From assembly GCA_928724745.1 (NCBI GenBank), contig CAKMXJ010000020.1, positions 248,001 through 312,000 of the forward strand: 64,000 bases of DNA, in the 5' to 3' direction. Below the pieces are notes generated by a model. The model worked only from the letters and a program-made list of their open reading frames with translations. It was not told the DNA's origin and did no database searches. This document shows, one piece after another, positions 40,001 to 49,887 of this stretch. How positions within the stretch are numbered: position 1 is the first letter of the stretch; every line of letters starts with the position of its first letter. The translations under genes were made by a program, and so were the position numbers. The stretch comes from Anthracocystis setariae (Eukaryota; Basidiomycota; Ustilaginomycetes; Ustilaginales; Ustilaginaceae).

Positions 40001-40701
40001 ACAGATGCAGGCACCACGTGGAGACAAAGGGACCCTCCATTTTAGGAAATGTCCCATTATTGTGTACTGCAGAACACGAGAAATTTAGACCTGCATATCG
40101 CACGGCCACGCTAATAAACCGGCGAGGTGGAACTTGTCAAGGATGAGAACGACTCAATCAGCGAAGAAGCCTCGTTCTTGTTCCGGCATGATGGTTAACT
40201 CACCGCAATAGGCCCAGGCCTATCTGTAGGCCGATGGAGTTGTGGAAACTCAGCACCTCAACTGAAGCGAAAGCCAACGATAGTTTCTTCTCAAGGACAA
40301 AGGGGAAGACGGAAGCGGTGGATCCTCATGAGCCGGAGCTCGACGCCTTAAGCATCCACGAGTGCGGGTAACAAAGTGAGGTTGCTTTCCTAGAGGGACG
40401 GAAGATAGGGTTTGGCGAGGAGCGCCCGGGGTAACTGAATGCGGGTTGACGATCTTTCGGATACAGAGTTCCGGGATATCTCGAAAATGTTTTAGGCGCC
40501 ATCCACCGACAAACCTGGCCAGAAGATCCAGATTCGAAAAATGAGACAAGCAACGGCGTACAATAGCCCGACCAATCTCCAACCAAGGATGGACTCGACA
40601 CTGTACTCTCCCGTGTTCCTCCTTGTGCAATTGGCCCCACCCGAAAGACCTCGGAATCGAATAGCAGTCCCTGGCTTCGTGGTCAGCTCATCGGTCCAGG
40701 C

Positions 40702-40740
40702 AAGGTCTGCAGCAACACCAGGTTCGCGTCGCCACGTTAC
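40702..40740. repeat. Diverged repeat in gene desert, copy 1
   Basis: It starts AAGGTCTGCAGCAA and ends CCACGTTAC, both shared exactly with copy 2 at 44387-44424, with about 31 of 39 positions equal overall. The orientation is the same. Confidence 0.5.
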
Positions 40741-43106
40741 ACAGAAGTCTATCTTGCCATTTACCTTGAATTTCAAGCAAAGCGACAAGCAAAAAAAGAT
40801 TGCGGACAATACCATCTCAACGTTTGCAAAATCGACCGAGATCAAGTTGCCATTTTTCGTGGCGCGCGTGGCTATCTACGGTGAAAGGAATCTGACGACG
40901 CAAACATCCATTCTATGCCTACCTTCAGGCACATCTTTTTGCCGCACGTCAAGAGCCCACCTCGTTGTTCTTGCCCGGGATCGGTGTCTAACGTGACATG
41001 TGCAAACCCATTCCTTTTTGGCCGTGCACCGAGCACATTACTGACGTCCGGTCTTTGATACGGCCAACCGTGCTGACCGTCCACCGTTACCTCCCGCCGC
41101 CGACATCCTCGTTTCGGCGTAGGATGACTTAATACCCCAGCGAATTTCATTATGGCCGCTGTTCGCCGTCTTGTTCCGCACAGGGCTGGTTGTTTTTTCT
41201 GCCCGTCTTTTCCACCTGATTCGGGTCTGCAAGCGCTTCACCTTGCAAAAACTGAGAAAAATTGACATCTCAACAAACGCTTGCAGCTCGTTGTTCCTGA
41301 TCTCGACAATCCAGCTCGTCGTATAGGACAAGGCCTCAACTTGAGCTTCTTTTCTCTCTTTCCTCATGTCCGCGGCCTGTTGCCACCAAGTCAAAGCCTT
41401 TGGAAAAGTAATATCGAGGAGCCATCTGCTCGCCTAATTTTAGGGCCACTGGAGAGAGCAAGCCACGCATTATAATGCTAATATGATACTGACTTGCTCG
41501 ATGCCTACCTGCGACAGATGCAGGTGCCCACGGGAGCAGTCGTTTGCACGATTCTGAAAAACTGCAGCCAACTATATTGTACAGTACTTTGGCTTTGCCA
41601 TGTCGCCGGTTTTGCATTTGTCCAGCTGACCCGGCTTTCAATGCAAGTGTCTCGCGCGCGCTTTCTCTTGGCATGGGCCTGTCAACCATCATGGGGCTCC
41701 ATCGCCTTCGCCGGTCAACACTGATCCCTTGTCCCCACGTAGCTCCGATTCAGATCGTCACTTGCTTGGCTAACGGCGACGTTGCCCGCCCGGTAACGAT
41801 CCGTTGAATCGCTCCGTTTGCCGTGGGTGGCGCATCACATAAACATCCTCTCGGCGCGCAAGCCACTTTAACCCCTTCGACAACGTGCTCCCTAACAAGA
41901 GATCCAGTTGCATCTCAACAAACGCTGTTCAGCGAGCTGCCGGATGCAATGTACGATCCAATACTGTGCATGGCAGCCTACGGTTCCATATCGTGCAGAC
42001 CAACAATCGACATATCTTCCATCGCTACAAGTCACAGGACTCCTTAATGGGTCACCTATTGCTTAGACAACCCCCCCCTCCCGATGCTTTTTCTTGTCCA
42101 GCCGCACCTGCGAACCGGATCTTTTTTTTCTGGCAAGCTTGAAATACAGGCTTGTCGGGAAACAAACCATGCTGACACAAACGCATCTCACTTGATGTCG
42201 TCCAGCATGAACAAGCACACTGGCGTCGTTGAGTCTTTGCAATGTGGACATTCGCTCAAGATGCGGAACTCTCCGCTTGGTTGCTTCACCGGTGATGAGC
42301 ATCCGCACTGAGCATCGGCTCTGACAGGATTGTTTGGTCCCTCCAGATCATGCTAGTATCAGTGGTGGTCAGCAGCATGCATTGTTCAGTTTCGGTGATA
42401 ATCCGTCAGAGATCGAAAATGCGACAGTGGGAGTCAGGGTTGCCGGTGCGGTGAGAATCGGTTTTATTATAGTGCGCCACTCTCAGAGCCGCCGCACTCA
42501 ATAGTGCGATTGTCTCGGTCCGTAACAAGCCAATGAATCTCATGAAACGCTCAAAGCTGCACGGACCATTGAGGCGCCATTCATGCTCTCGCTTCAGAAA
42601 AAGCAGTATGGCCTAAGGAATGCCACTCTAGGTGGACTGAATATTCTCCATTGACAAGGTCACCGTCTTAATCCGACTCCAACATCTTTGATGTGATACC
42701 ACCTGATACACGAGCTTGGCTAGTATGCGTGTCAAACTGATCGTCGCTTGCTTTACCATAGAGGGGTTGTGAGTTTCTGCAAGGACACGCACTCGGACAT
42801 CCTGTTCCTTGGCTGTGTCTCCAACAAGCTTCCATTCATGGCCCTGTCCCAGACACCTACCAGGCAGATTGGCACACATCTTCGGTACCTGGACAAAGCT
42901 CTCAGAACGCCTGGGCTTGTCTTGCACAAGAGAAGCAAGAGATCACCGATATCAGGAGATCGATCGGCTTGCGATCGATGTGAGCATGTGGCGTTCCCAG
43001 AGGTTTCCCCTTTAGCGTCGCAAATGCCTTGCTTCCGCTTCTCTCCCAGCAGATGCATTGGACCTCAATCGTTGAGAGCACGTCGAGGGTGAAATTCGCA
43101 ACCCAA

Positions 43107-43132
43107 TTTCATGGTCGTGCACGACCATGAAA
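43107..43132. repeat. 26-bp perfect palindrome in gene desert
   Basis: The sequence is its own reverse complement over 26 positions. It reads TTTCATGGTCGTG and then the exact inverse, with no spacer. It could extrude as a hairpin or bind a dimeric protein. Confidence 0.85.
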
Positions 43133-44276
43133 AACGTTTGTCGGGCTCGCTTAAGACAACAGGGGCCGACACTGGGCAGCAACAAGGTTCATATGGTACG
43201 CATCGAAGTCGCTAGTTGTTAAGCGATCTGCACATCTTGAACCTCGCTACTGAAAAGTGCGTTAGTCGATTCCTTTTCGATAATCTCAAATTGGGTCACC
43301 GGTCAACACCATAAACTGACCACCTCTGAACCTTGGCCTAAACTTGATTCCATAGCAATGGATGTGGTTCAGCTAGAACCTTAATAAAATCGTGGATACC
43401 AGAAATCACATGGAAGCAATCGACAGCGTTGCTGTGGGTGCTGGTTGTGTGGTGCATTACTTTTCTCGCTCAGCGACTTGTGTGGACACGCTTTAATTTC
43501 ATCTCTGGGCCAACAGCTCGTACTATATGAGCGCGAGCGCAATACTACCGGTAAACTCGGCAGTGTGAGCATGTGGCTCACCGGTCAATCCTTCCCAACC
43601 AGAGGTGGGACGGTGTACAACCTAGCTTCTAACGAACTTTCGCAGGCGCCTACTCTACAAAACTAAATATAATGAATGTTCATTCCCAATATACAGCGTT
43701 CTCAGAACGCAAAGTGGGGGGGACGGCGGAAATTTCAAATCCATGTGAGATTCCCGAAGTGGAGTGGAGTCGAGCATCAAACAATTAATGATGTGATGAT
43801 GGTGGTGCAGACGCCGGGCAAAATGCTAAGGAAAATAAAAAATCTCGATGCACATCGTCGTCTTGGTGCATGGGCTGTCAAGAATGGCTCGATCCGCCGG
43901 GCTTTGCAGCCAAGGGTTTCTTTTTTTGGTTGCATCGATGCACGCACGAGAAGAAGCACTGGATCGTCACAAATCCGGGGTCCCAACTTTCTCTCACGGA
44001 GGAAACGCTGGGGGCGGGGGGGAACAAGGTGAATTTCGTTCGGATGCATTACCGTGCCGCTCGTTTGGGTTCGTTGGTCGCAAACAATGATTGGGGATGG
44101 GCGAAGCAGTGACCGAACCCAACGTTCAGTGGCGACACCCGCCAAGCCGAGCCGGCGACCTCATGTAGAGTTCTTCAACTTGCTCGTCAGCGGACAACGT
44201 TCCACAGCCTGCCCCTTCAGCGACCAAGGCTAACCTCCCGCATTCAATGAGTGACTGCACCACGGAAGATTTCTCA

Positions 44277-44283
44277 TATAAAG
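44277..44283 (+). promoter_or_regulatory. TATA-like box upstream of GH3 gene
   Basis: TATAAAG lies 269 bp upstream of the beta-glucosidase ATG in a stretch that otherwise lacks such motifs. Its spacing is plausible for a promoter with a long leader. No experimental start site is known. Confidence 0.3.
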
Positions 44284-44386
44284 ATCTCGAACGACCCCAA
44301 TCATCTCTACGAACTACCACACCTCCCGTGGACGTTTCTCTTGCCCCACTTCTCCGACTTTCGTCCGTCGCAAAGTTGGCTTTAGC

Positions 44387-44424
44387 AAGGTCTGCAGCAA
44401 AACAGGCGCGAGTGCCCACGTTAC
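44387..44424. repeat. Diverged repeat in gene desert, copy 2
   Basis: This is the partner of 40702-40740 and lies about 130 bp upstream of the GH3 start codon. Confidence 0.5.
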
Positions 44425-44551
44425 GAAATCCACTCATTGTTCTGCCAAGCATCGACGAGACGAGGTCCGTGACCCGACTCCTCTTGAACGTTCCCGTCAA
44501 CCATTGGTTCCCGTCGACTTGCTCATCCAAGCAAAGCTCAGGCCATCAATC

Positions 44552-47185
44552 ATGAAGGCCTCCGTCAAGTCGATGCTGGTGCTGGGCATCTACGCTGCCA
44601 ACATGCTCAGTGCGAACGCAGCGTCGCTCGAACACATCAACCTTCTTTTGCAAGCACGTCAAGCCAACATGAACAACGACACCACCACCACCACCACCAC
44701 CAACCCGCTCAGCTGGAACATCAGTTCCGAGGCCAATTCGGCTCTTGCGCAACCCCCTCTTGCCGGTACCTTCTACCGTGGTGGTGCCGAGCTCGCCGAC
44801 ATCCACAGCCCCTTCCACCCGATCACAGGCAACGGTGGGTGGGAGTGGGCGGTCGAAAAGGCACGCAACGTTGTCAGCCAACTGACACTCGACGAAAAGG
44901 TCAACCTCACAGCTGGTATCACCGGTGGTCGATGCGAAGGCACTCTGGGTCGAGTGGATCGTTTCGGTATCCCTGAACTTTGTTTCCAGGACGGTCCGGC
45001 GGGTTTCCGAGCTTCCGATTTCGTCACCGTCTTCCCCGCAGGCGTCACCTCGGCTGCGACGTGGAACCGTGATCTGATCTACCAGCGAGCGGCTGCGCTG
45101 GGTTCCGAGTTTGTAGCCAAGGGCGTTAATGTCCACCTCGGTCCCGTCACTGGAGGTCCTTTGGGACGCAGTCCGTTCCAGGGTCGTAATTGGGAGGGCT
45201 TCGGTCCAGATCCTTACCTCCACGGCGAGGCTGCCTACTACACCGTCTCGGGCACCCAATCCGCCGGCGTCATCACTACAGCCAAGCACTTTTTGGCATA
45301 CGAACAGGAGACCTACCGACAGCTCTACGCCGCGTCGGATCCCTACACGCTCAACCCGAACAACAACACCCAGTACACTTACAGCAGCAACTTGGACGAC
45401 CGCACACTGCACGAGCTCTACCTCTGGCCGTTCATGAACGCCATCCGTGCCGGAAGTGGCGGAATCATGTGCGTCTACGATCGAATCAATAGTACGCAGG
45501 GCTGTGAGAACAGCAAGCTGCTCAACAGTGTGCTCAAGGACGAGCTGGATTTTCAAGGGTTTGTGGTGACCGACTGGTCGGCGGCGTTCAACACGACCAA
45601 CACGTACAACGGTGGTTCCGATGTGGTGATGCCAGGTGGCATGACTGGCGGCGGATACAAGAATCTGGTCGGGGGTGCGGATCTTGTGCGTGCGCTCGAT
45701 GCGGGCGAGGTCAAGATCGAGCGCATCGACGACGGTATCACCCGCCTGCTGACCCAGTGGTATCTGCATGGACAGGACAGTGGCTACCCCACCACCAGCT
45801 ACAAGGATGGCTACCAGAACACGTACTTTAACGGCAGTGTGGTCAACGAACACCGCAACGTGCAGGGAGACCATTGGAAGATCGTCAAGCAGATCGGTGA
45901 AGAGGCGGTCACGCTCATCTTCAACAAGCGCTCGCACGAGACGGGTCCGCAGGGAACCCACAACTACGGCCTTGGTCTTCCCTTGGACAAGAAGGCACGC
46001 GTTGCCATCTTTGGCAGCGACGCAGGGCCTAATCCATACGGCATCAATGCGTGTCAATTGTGGATTGGGTTGGGTTCGCAACTGTGCGCTGCGAATGCGA
46101 CTTCAAACGGGACTCAGGCGGTTGGGTGGGGTTCAGGCGCGGGTTTCTTCCCCTACCTCATCGATCCGCTTTCTGGTATCACCGAGTACATCCGTGGGGA
46201 GGGGGCCATCCTGAACAACCTGAACGATGTCGGTGACGAGTACAACCAGATGCTCGTCATGCAGGATGCAAGTCTGTCGGACGCCGCACTCGTCTTCGTC
46301 CAAGCGCGCTCCGGAGAGAACAGCGACCGTCACTCTCTCAGTCTCGACGCAAACGGTGATGAGCTGATCAAGCTCGTGGCTTCGCAGAACAACAACACGA
46401 TTGTGGTGATGCACACCGTCGGGCCGGTTCTGATGAGCGACTGGTATGATCACCCGAACATCACCGCGCTTGTCCTACCGCACCTGCCCGGTCAGGAATC
46501 TGGTTCGTCCCTGGCGCGCGTGCTGTACGGCGAAGTGAACCCGTCCGGCAAGATGCCGTACTCGGTACTGTCGAATGACGATGCTCAGTACTACCCCAAG
46601 ATCGTCGGCAGTCCAGCGAGCGATCCGCAGGTCGACTTTTACGATGGCTTGTACATCGACTACCGTGCTTGGGACAAGATGGGTCTCACTCCACTCATCC
46701 CCTTCGGCCACGGGATCTCGTACACCAACTACAGCTACTCGAATCTGCAGATCCAGAAGGCGGCAGACGACTGCTATGCGCCATCAGGGTTCAAGTCGGT
46801 GCAGGGCGATAAGCAGCCCGGTGGCAAAGGTAGTCTGTGGCAGTACCTCGTCGAGGTGAGCGCGGATATCAAAAACGTAGGTGCAATGGCTGGTGACGAG
46901 GTAGCCCAGCTGTACCTTGGATATCCGGACGAGGCGAATGCTCCGGTCAAGCAGTTGCGTGGGTTCGATAAGGTGCAGGGTCTCCAGCCTGCGGGCGAGT
47001 GCAAAAAGGCAGGGTTCAAGTTGACCAAGCGCGACTTTTCGGTGTGGGATGTGGTCACGCAGGAGTACAGGGTGGTAGATGGTGAGTACAAGGTGTGGGT
47101 GGGCAAGAGCTCCAGTATGGACGATCTGGTGCTCAAGGGGTCAGTGACGATGAAGGATCAGATGGTCGTCGGTTGGTCGTCGTGA
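44552..47185 (+). CDS. Secreted GH3 beta-glucosidase
   Basis: This extracellular enzyme releases glucose from cellobiose and other beta-glucosides. The ATG at 44552 starts a signal peptide (a basic residue pair, then a hydrophobic core ending SANAAS at about residue 25). The frame gives 877 residues, the length of typical fungal GH3 proteins. The order is an (alpha/beta)8 domain, an alpha/beta sandwich and a C-terminal fibronectin-III-like domain (from about 770, with DEVAQLYLGYP and PVKQLRGFDKV). Substrate and core motifs include CEGTLGRVDRFGIPELC, GPVTGGPLGRSPFQGRNWEGFGPDPYL and TTAKHF near 243-248. The catalytic nucleophile is D341 in VVTDWSA. A run of seven Thr lies after the signal peptide. 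The frame continues upstream to 44504, but the signal peptide places the start at 44552. Confidence 0.95.
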   Translation: MKASVKSMLVLGIYAANMLSANAASLEHINLLLQARQANMNNDTTTTTTTNPLSWNISSEANSALAQPPLAGTFYRGGAELADIHSPFHPITGNGGWEWAVEKARNVVSQLTLDEKVNLTAGITGGRCEGTLGRVDRFGIPELCFQDGPAGFRASDFVTVFPAGVTSAATWNRDLIYQRAAALGSEFVAKGVNVHLGPVTGGPLGRSPFQGRNWEGFGPDPYLHGEAAYYTVSGTQSAGVITTAKHFLAYEQETYRQLYAASDPYTLNPNNNTQYTYSSNLDDRTLHELYLWPFMNAIRAGSGGIMCVYDRINSTQGCENSKLLNSVLKDELDFQGFVVTDWSAAFNTTNTYNGGSDVVMPGGMTGGGYKNLVGGADLVRALDAGEVKIERIDDGITRLLTQWYLHGQDSGYPTTSYKDGYQNTYFNGSVVNEHRNVQGDHWKIVKQIGEEAVTLIFNKRSHETGPQGTHNYGLGLPLDKKARVAIFGSDAGPNPYGINACQLWIGLGSQLCAANATSNGTQAVGWGSGAGFFPYLIDPLSGITEYIRGEGAILNNLNDVGDEYNQMLVMQDASLSDAALVFVQARSGENSDRHSLSLDANGDELIKLVASQNNNTIVVMHTVGPVLMSDWYDHPNITALVLPHLPGQESGSSLARVLYGEVNPSGKMPYSVLSNDDAQYYPKIVGSPASDPQVDFYDGLYIDYRAWDKMGLTPLIPFGHGISYTNYSYSNLQIQKAADDCYAPSGFKSVQGDKQPGGKGSLWQYLVEVSADIKNVGAMAGDEVAQLYLGYPDEANAPVKQLRGFDKVQGLQPAGECKKAGFKLTKRDFSVWDVVTQEYRVVDGEYKVWVGKSSSMDDLVLKGSVTMKDQMVVGWSS

Positions 47186-47559
47186 TTGACAGTGTTGTAG
47201 AGGGCTACGTCTCGTCCTATTTGTATACAAATTGAGTTGGACGACGAGAAAATGATGAAATGATTGAATCTGTATCCACACACAGACTGACGATAGTTCC
47301 ATACCGAATGCAAAGAATCATGAACTTCGGCAAGAACATATATGGTGTGGACCTTCAGAAAGAGTTGGATCAGAAAGGAGGATTCAAGTTGGGGTCTGTT
47401 CCACTGTTTGACAGTTGTGCGCTGTGGTGAAAGGCACAACAGGGACGCGTGGACCGGACCTAGCTTGGTTTGGCGTGACGACGGCGATGTGGAGGTGAAC
47501 CAACACTCTTTATCCAAATGACTCCACCCTCTCGTCACTACTTCATCTCAGAACTCACA
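47186..47559. other. Spacer between GH3 gene and OTU1
   Basis: This 374-bp region holds the GH3 3' UTR and the OTU1 promoter. Nothing specific is visible. Confidence 0.45.
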
Positions 47560-48675
47560 ATGATTCGCATACGACACCCACAAGGTACATCCACCTTCAA
47601 GCTGGACGAGTCCTCGACGCTGGCGTCGCTCCAAACTTTCATCTCGTCAGAGTCTGGCATTGCGGTCTCGGATCAGGAGTTGAAAATCGGATACCCACCC
47701 AAAGCGCTTCTCTCCTCCAGCATCGCCTCCTCCACCCTACTGAGCGCGCAACAAGTCGGGATCAAGACGGGTGAGCAGGTGATCGTGGCTCGCAAAGTAC
47801 ACAGCACTTCCTCTCCCTCTTCCACTTCCGCCGCTGCTAATTCGTCAAGCTCTCTCAATTATGGTGCAGCGTCCACCTCATCGTTTGGGCCAATGTCAGG
47901 ACCGAAACCGATCATCTCGACTGCCACCGGCACAAGCGGGTTCGGACTCGGAGCAAGACGACTCAACGATGGACTCACCGCACGCCTCCCCACCTCCGCT
48001 TCGACCTCGACCAACGTCACCGATGGCTCCATCTCGATCGCGCTCGCTTCGAATCAGGGCGAACTCACACTGAAAGTGGTACCGGACGACAACTCGTGCC
48101 TGTTCGCCAGTGTCTCGTTTGTCATGACGCAGTCGGTCGAGTCGGCTACCGAGTTACGTCGCGTTGTAGCCGATGCGATCCGCTCCAACCCTGACGAGTA
48201 CCCGGAGGTGGTGCTGGGTCGACCGCGCGACGAATACATCGGCAAGATCCTCAGCCCGACCACGTGGGGTGGCGCGATAGAGCTGTCCATCCTATCGAAC
48301 CACTTTGGCGTCGAGATCGATTCGATCGATGTAGCCACACGCACCATCCACCGCTTCGGCGAGGATAAGCAGTATGACAATCGAGCCATCGTCGTCTACT
48401 CCGGCATCCACTACGACGCAGTCTATCTGAAGGGTGTCGATGGCAAGGTGACGAGTGTGTTTCCGAATTCGATGGCTTTAGGGGTGCGGGAGGAGGAGGA
48501 CGAGCTGGTCAAGGCAGCAAGGGGGATGTGCGACGAGTTGAGGAGGAGGCGGTATTACACGGATACGGCGAATTTTAGTCTCAAGTGTAAGCAGTGCGGG
48601 GTGGGGTTGAGGGGGGAGAAGGAGGCGCTGGAGCATGCGAAACGGACGGGTCATGGCGAGTTTGGTGAGGTTTGA
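47560..48675 (+). CDS. OTU1: OTU1/YOD1-type ubiquitin thioesterase
   Basis: This deubiquitinase works with Cdc48/p97 in ER-associated degradation. The 371-residue frame has an N-terminal UBX-like beta-grasp domain (1 to about 78, MIRIRHPQGTSTFKLDE), then a Ser-rich linker. The OTU domain follows from about 168, with D177-x-x-C180 in PDDNSC and the catalytic histidine H284 in GIHYDAV. A C-terminal C2H2 finger has C343, C346, H359 and H365, as in yeast Otu1. An in-frame ATG 42 bp upstream (47518) would add 14 residues before the UBX fold; I choose 47560 because the domain begins exactly there. Confidence 0.92.
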   Translation: MIRIRHPQGTSTFKLDESSTLASLQTFISSESGIAVSDQELKIGYPPKALLSSSIASSTLLSAQQVGIKTGEQVIVARKVHSTSSPSSTSAAANSSSSLNYGAASTSSFGPMSGPKPIISTATGTSGFGLGARRLNDGLTARLPTSASTSTNVTDGSISIALASNQGELTLKVVPDDNSCLFASVSFVMTQSVESATELRRVVADAIRSNPDEYPEVVLGRPRDEYIGKILSPTTWGGAIELSILSNHFGVEIDSIDVATRTIHRFGEDKQYDNRAIVVYSGIHYDAVYLKGVDGKVTSVFPNSMALGVREEEDELVKAARGMCDELRRRRYYTDTANFSLKCKQCGVGLRGEKEALEHAKRTGHGEFGEV

Positions 48676-48799
48676 TGCAGTCGAGATAGGATGCAATTCG
48701 TTGGTCAGTTTGGGGGGGGGGTTGCAGTGTGTGCATGAATGACGATTATAGACGAAGATGAAAGGGAAGGGAGCGTACGAGTTGGCGGCAAGGTCATCG

Positions 48800-49035
48800 C
48801 AGCCTTGGAGACTGTTGATGCGATCATCCACGCTTAAATCCAAAAGGTGCATACCATTGGATCAACTGTTCGCAACGGTGCGACGAGTCTTTATGCGGAT
48901 GAACGGTCGAACTCATCCTAACAGCCTGGGAAACCGTTGATGCAAACATAGAAGTTTGCATCCAAAAGGCGTACACGATCGGATCAACTGTTCGCAGAGG
49001 TGCGAGGCTTCCCTATGCTAACGTGCGGCGGAACG
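48800..49035. repeat. Two-copy tandem repeat, period 122 bp
   Basis: Unit 1 is 48800-48921 and unit 2 is 48922-49035. Shared blocks (CAGCCT-GGGA-like start, GTTGATGC, ATCCAAAAGG, GGATCAACTGTTCGCA and a CTATGC/TTATGC block) recur at a constant spacing of 122 bp. Between the blocks the copies have diverged, so the duplication is not recent. Confidence 0.8.
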
Positions 49036-49810
49036 ATTCTCTTGCACCAGTGACATTGTGTACCCATTGAGCCTCACTACTTGTTCTTGATTGGAAGCAT
49101 TCCAAACCCGTAGCCCAGCAATTGCTTGTTACCGTCGCAATTGGGCAGAGTCGGCATGCTGCATCTCCACCTGAACGGCATTGTGGCGCCAACTCGACCA
49201 TCGAAATGATGAGGAGTGGAGCTTCAACTTACCTGCCCACCCCCTTCCCCCGCCGCCCGCATTGTTCTTTGCTCCTCATCCGGCACGACAAAGGGCGCGT
49301 TGGAAAAGTGGAAGCGAAATGGAATTTTGCTCGCGTGGACCAAACCGCGTTCCCTTTGTGCTACCTTGCTCGCTCAACTATCCAACATGTACAATTGGAC
49401 CGCACTGGGCTGTACTGATGTTCTGATGCCGAGGCAGAACCCCCCGGTCGTACAGTAAGTGCATGCAATTTGGCGGACATTGGAGTTTGTCCGACACAAA
49501 GGAAAGGATTTTCGAACCGTCCCCCTTTGTTTGACCACGTGGCAGTGCGGATACAATTCAGCGATACGTTGTCGGCTTGGAGGACATAGGGGTTCATGAA
49601 ACCAACCCACACATCATTGGGGGAGAAGAGCAGAAGAGCAGGAGCGATAGGCAAGGCAAGAGAGGAGGAATGAAGCAAACGCGAAGTGTGGTGGGGGTGA
49701 AATCGCCATGCATCGTAACACGCTGCCGTGCTATGCCCTTTGTTCTACCGACATGCTGTAGGTGTCCAAGATGGCAAGTTTCGTCTCTGCCAAACTGAGA
49801 AGGCTACAGC

Positions 49811-49816
49811 TATAAG
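49811..49816 (+). promoter_or_regulatory. TATA-like box upstream of the esterase gene
   Basis: TATAAG lies 77 bp upstream of the carboxylesterase ATG, an ordinary spacing for a TATA-containing promoter. The call rests on sequence only. Confidence 0.4.
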
Positions 49817-49887
49817 TACAGCCATCTCCCCCTCTCGTTGGACATCCATTTTGCCCCCAACTCGGCTGGTGCGCTCAATCCTTCACC

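Larger units (their letters stand above)
37082..44551. other. 7.5-kb gene desert
   Basis: No gene is supportable across this stretch. The longest open frame is 38028-38672 on the minus strand (214 codons, Cys-rich, no signal peptide, no domain, no recognised family). Other frames are short and overlap on both strands. The GC content is lower and base composition more even than in the genes. I find a 26-bp perfect palindrome at 43107-43132 and a diverged repeat pair at 40702-40740 and 44387-44424, suggesting the region contains remains of duplicated or mobile sequence. The last few hundred bases are the GH3 promoter. Confidence 0.6.
48676..49887. other. 1.2-kb gene-free region with tandem duplication
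   Basis: No gene is supportable. The region contains a G-run near 48711-48721, a 122-bp tandem repeat at 48800-49035 and, at its right end, a probable TATA box for the esterase gene at 49811-49816. Confidence 0.6.

Noticed and set aside
44546..46081. 511-codon frame on the minus strand opposite the GH3 gene
   Set aside because: It is antisense to an unmistakable GH3 enzyme and has no domain; such shadow frames are common in GC-rich genes.
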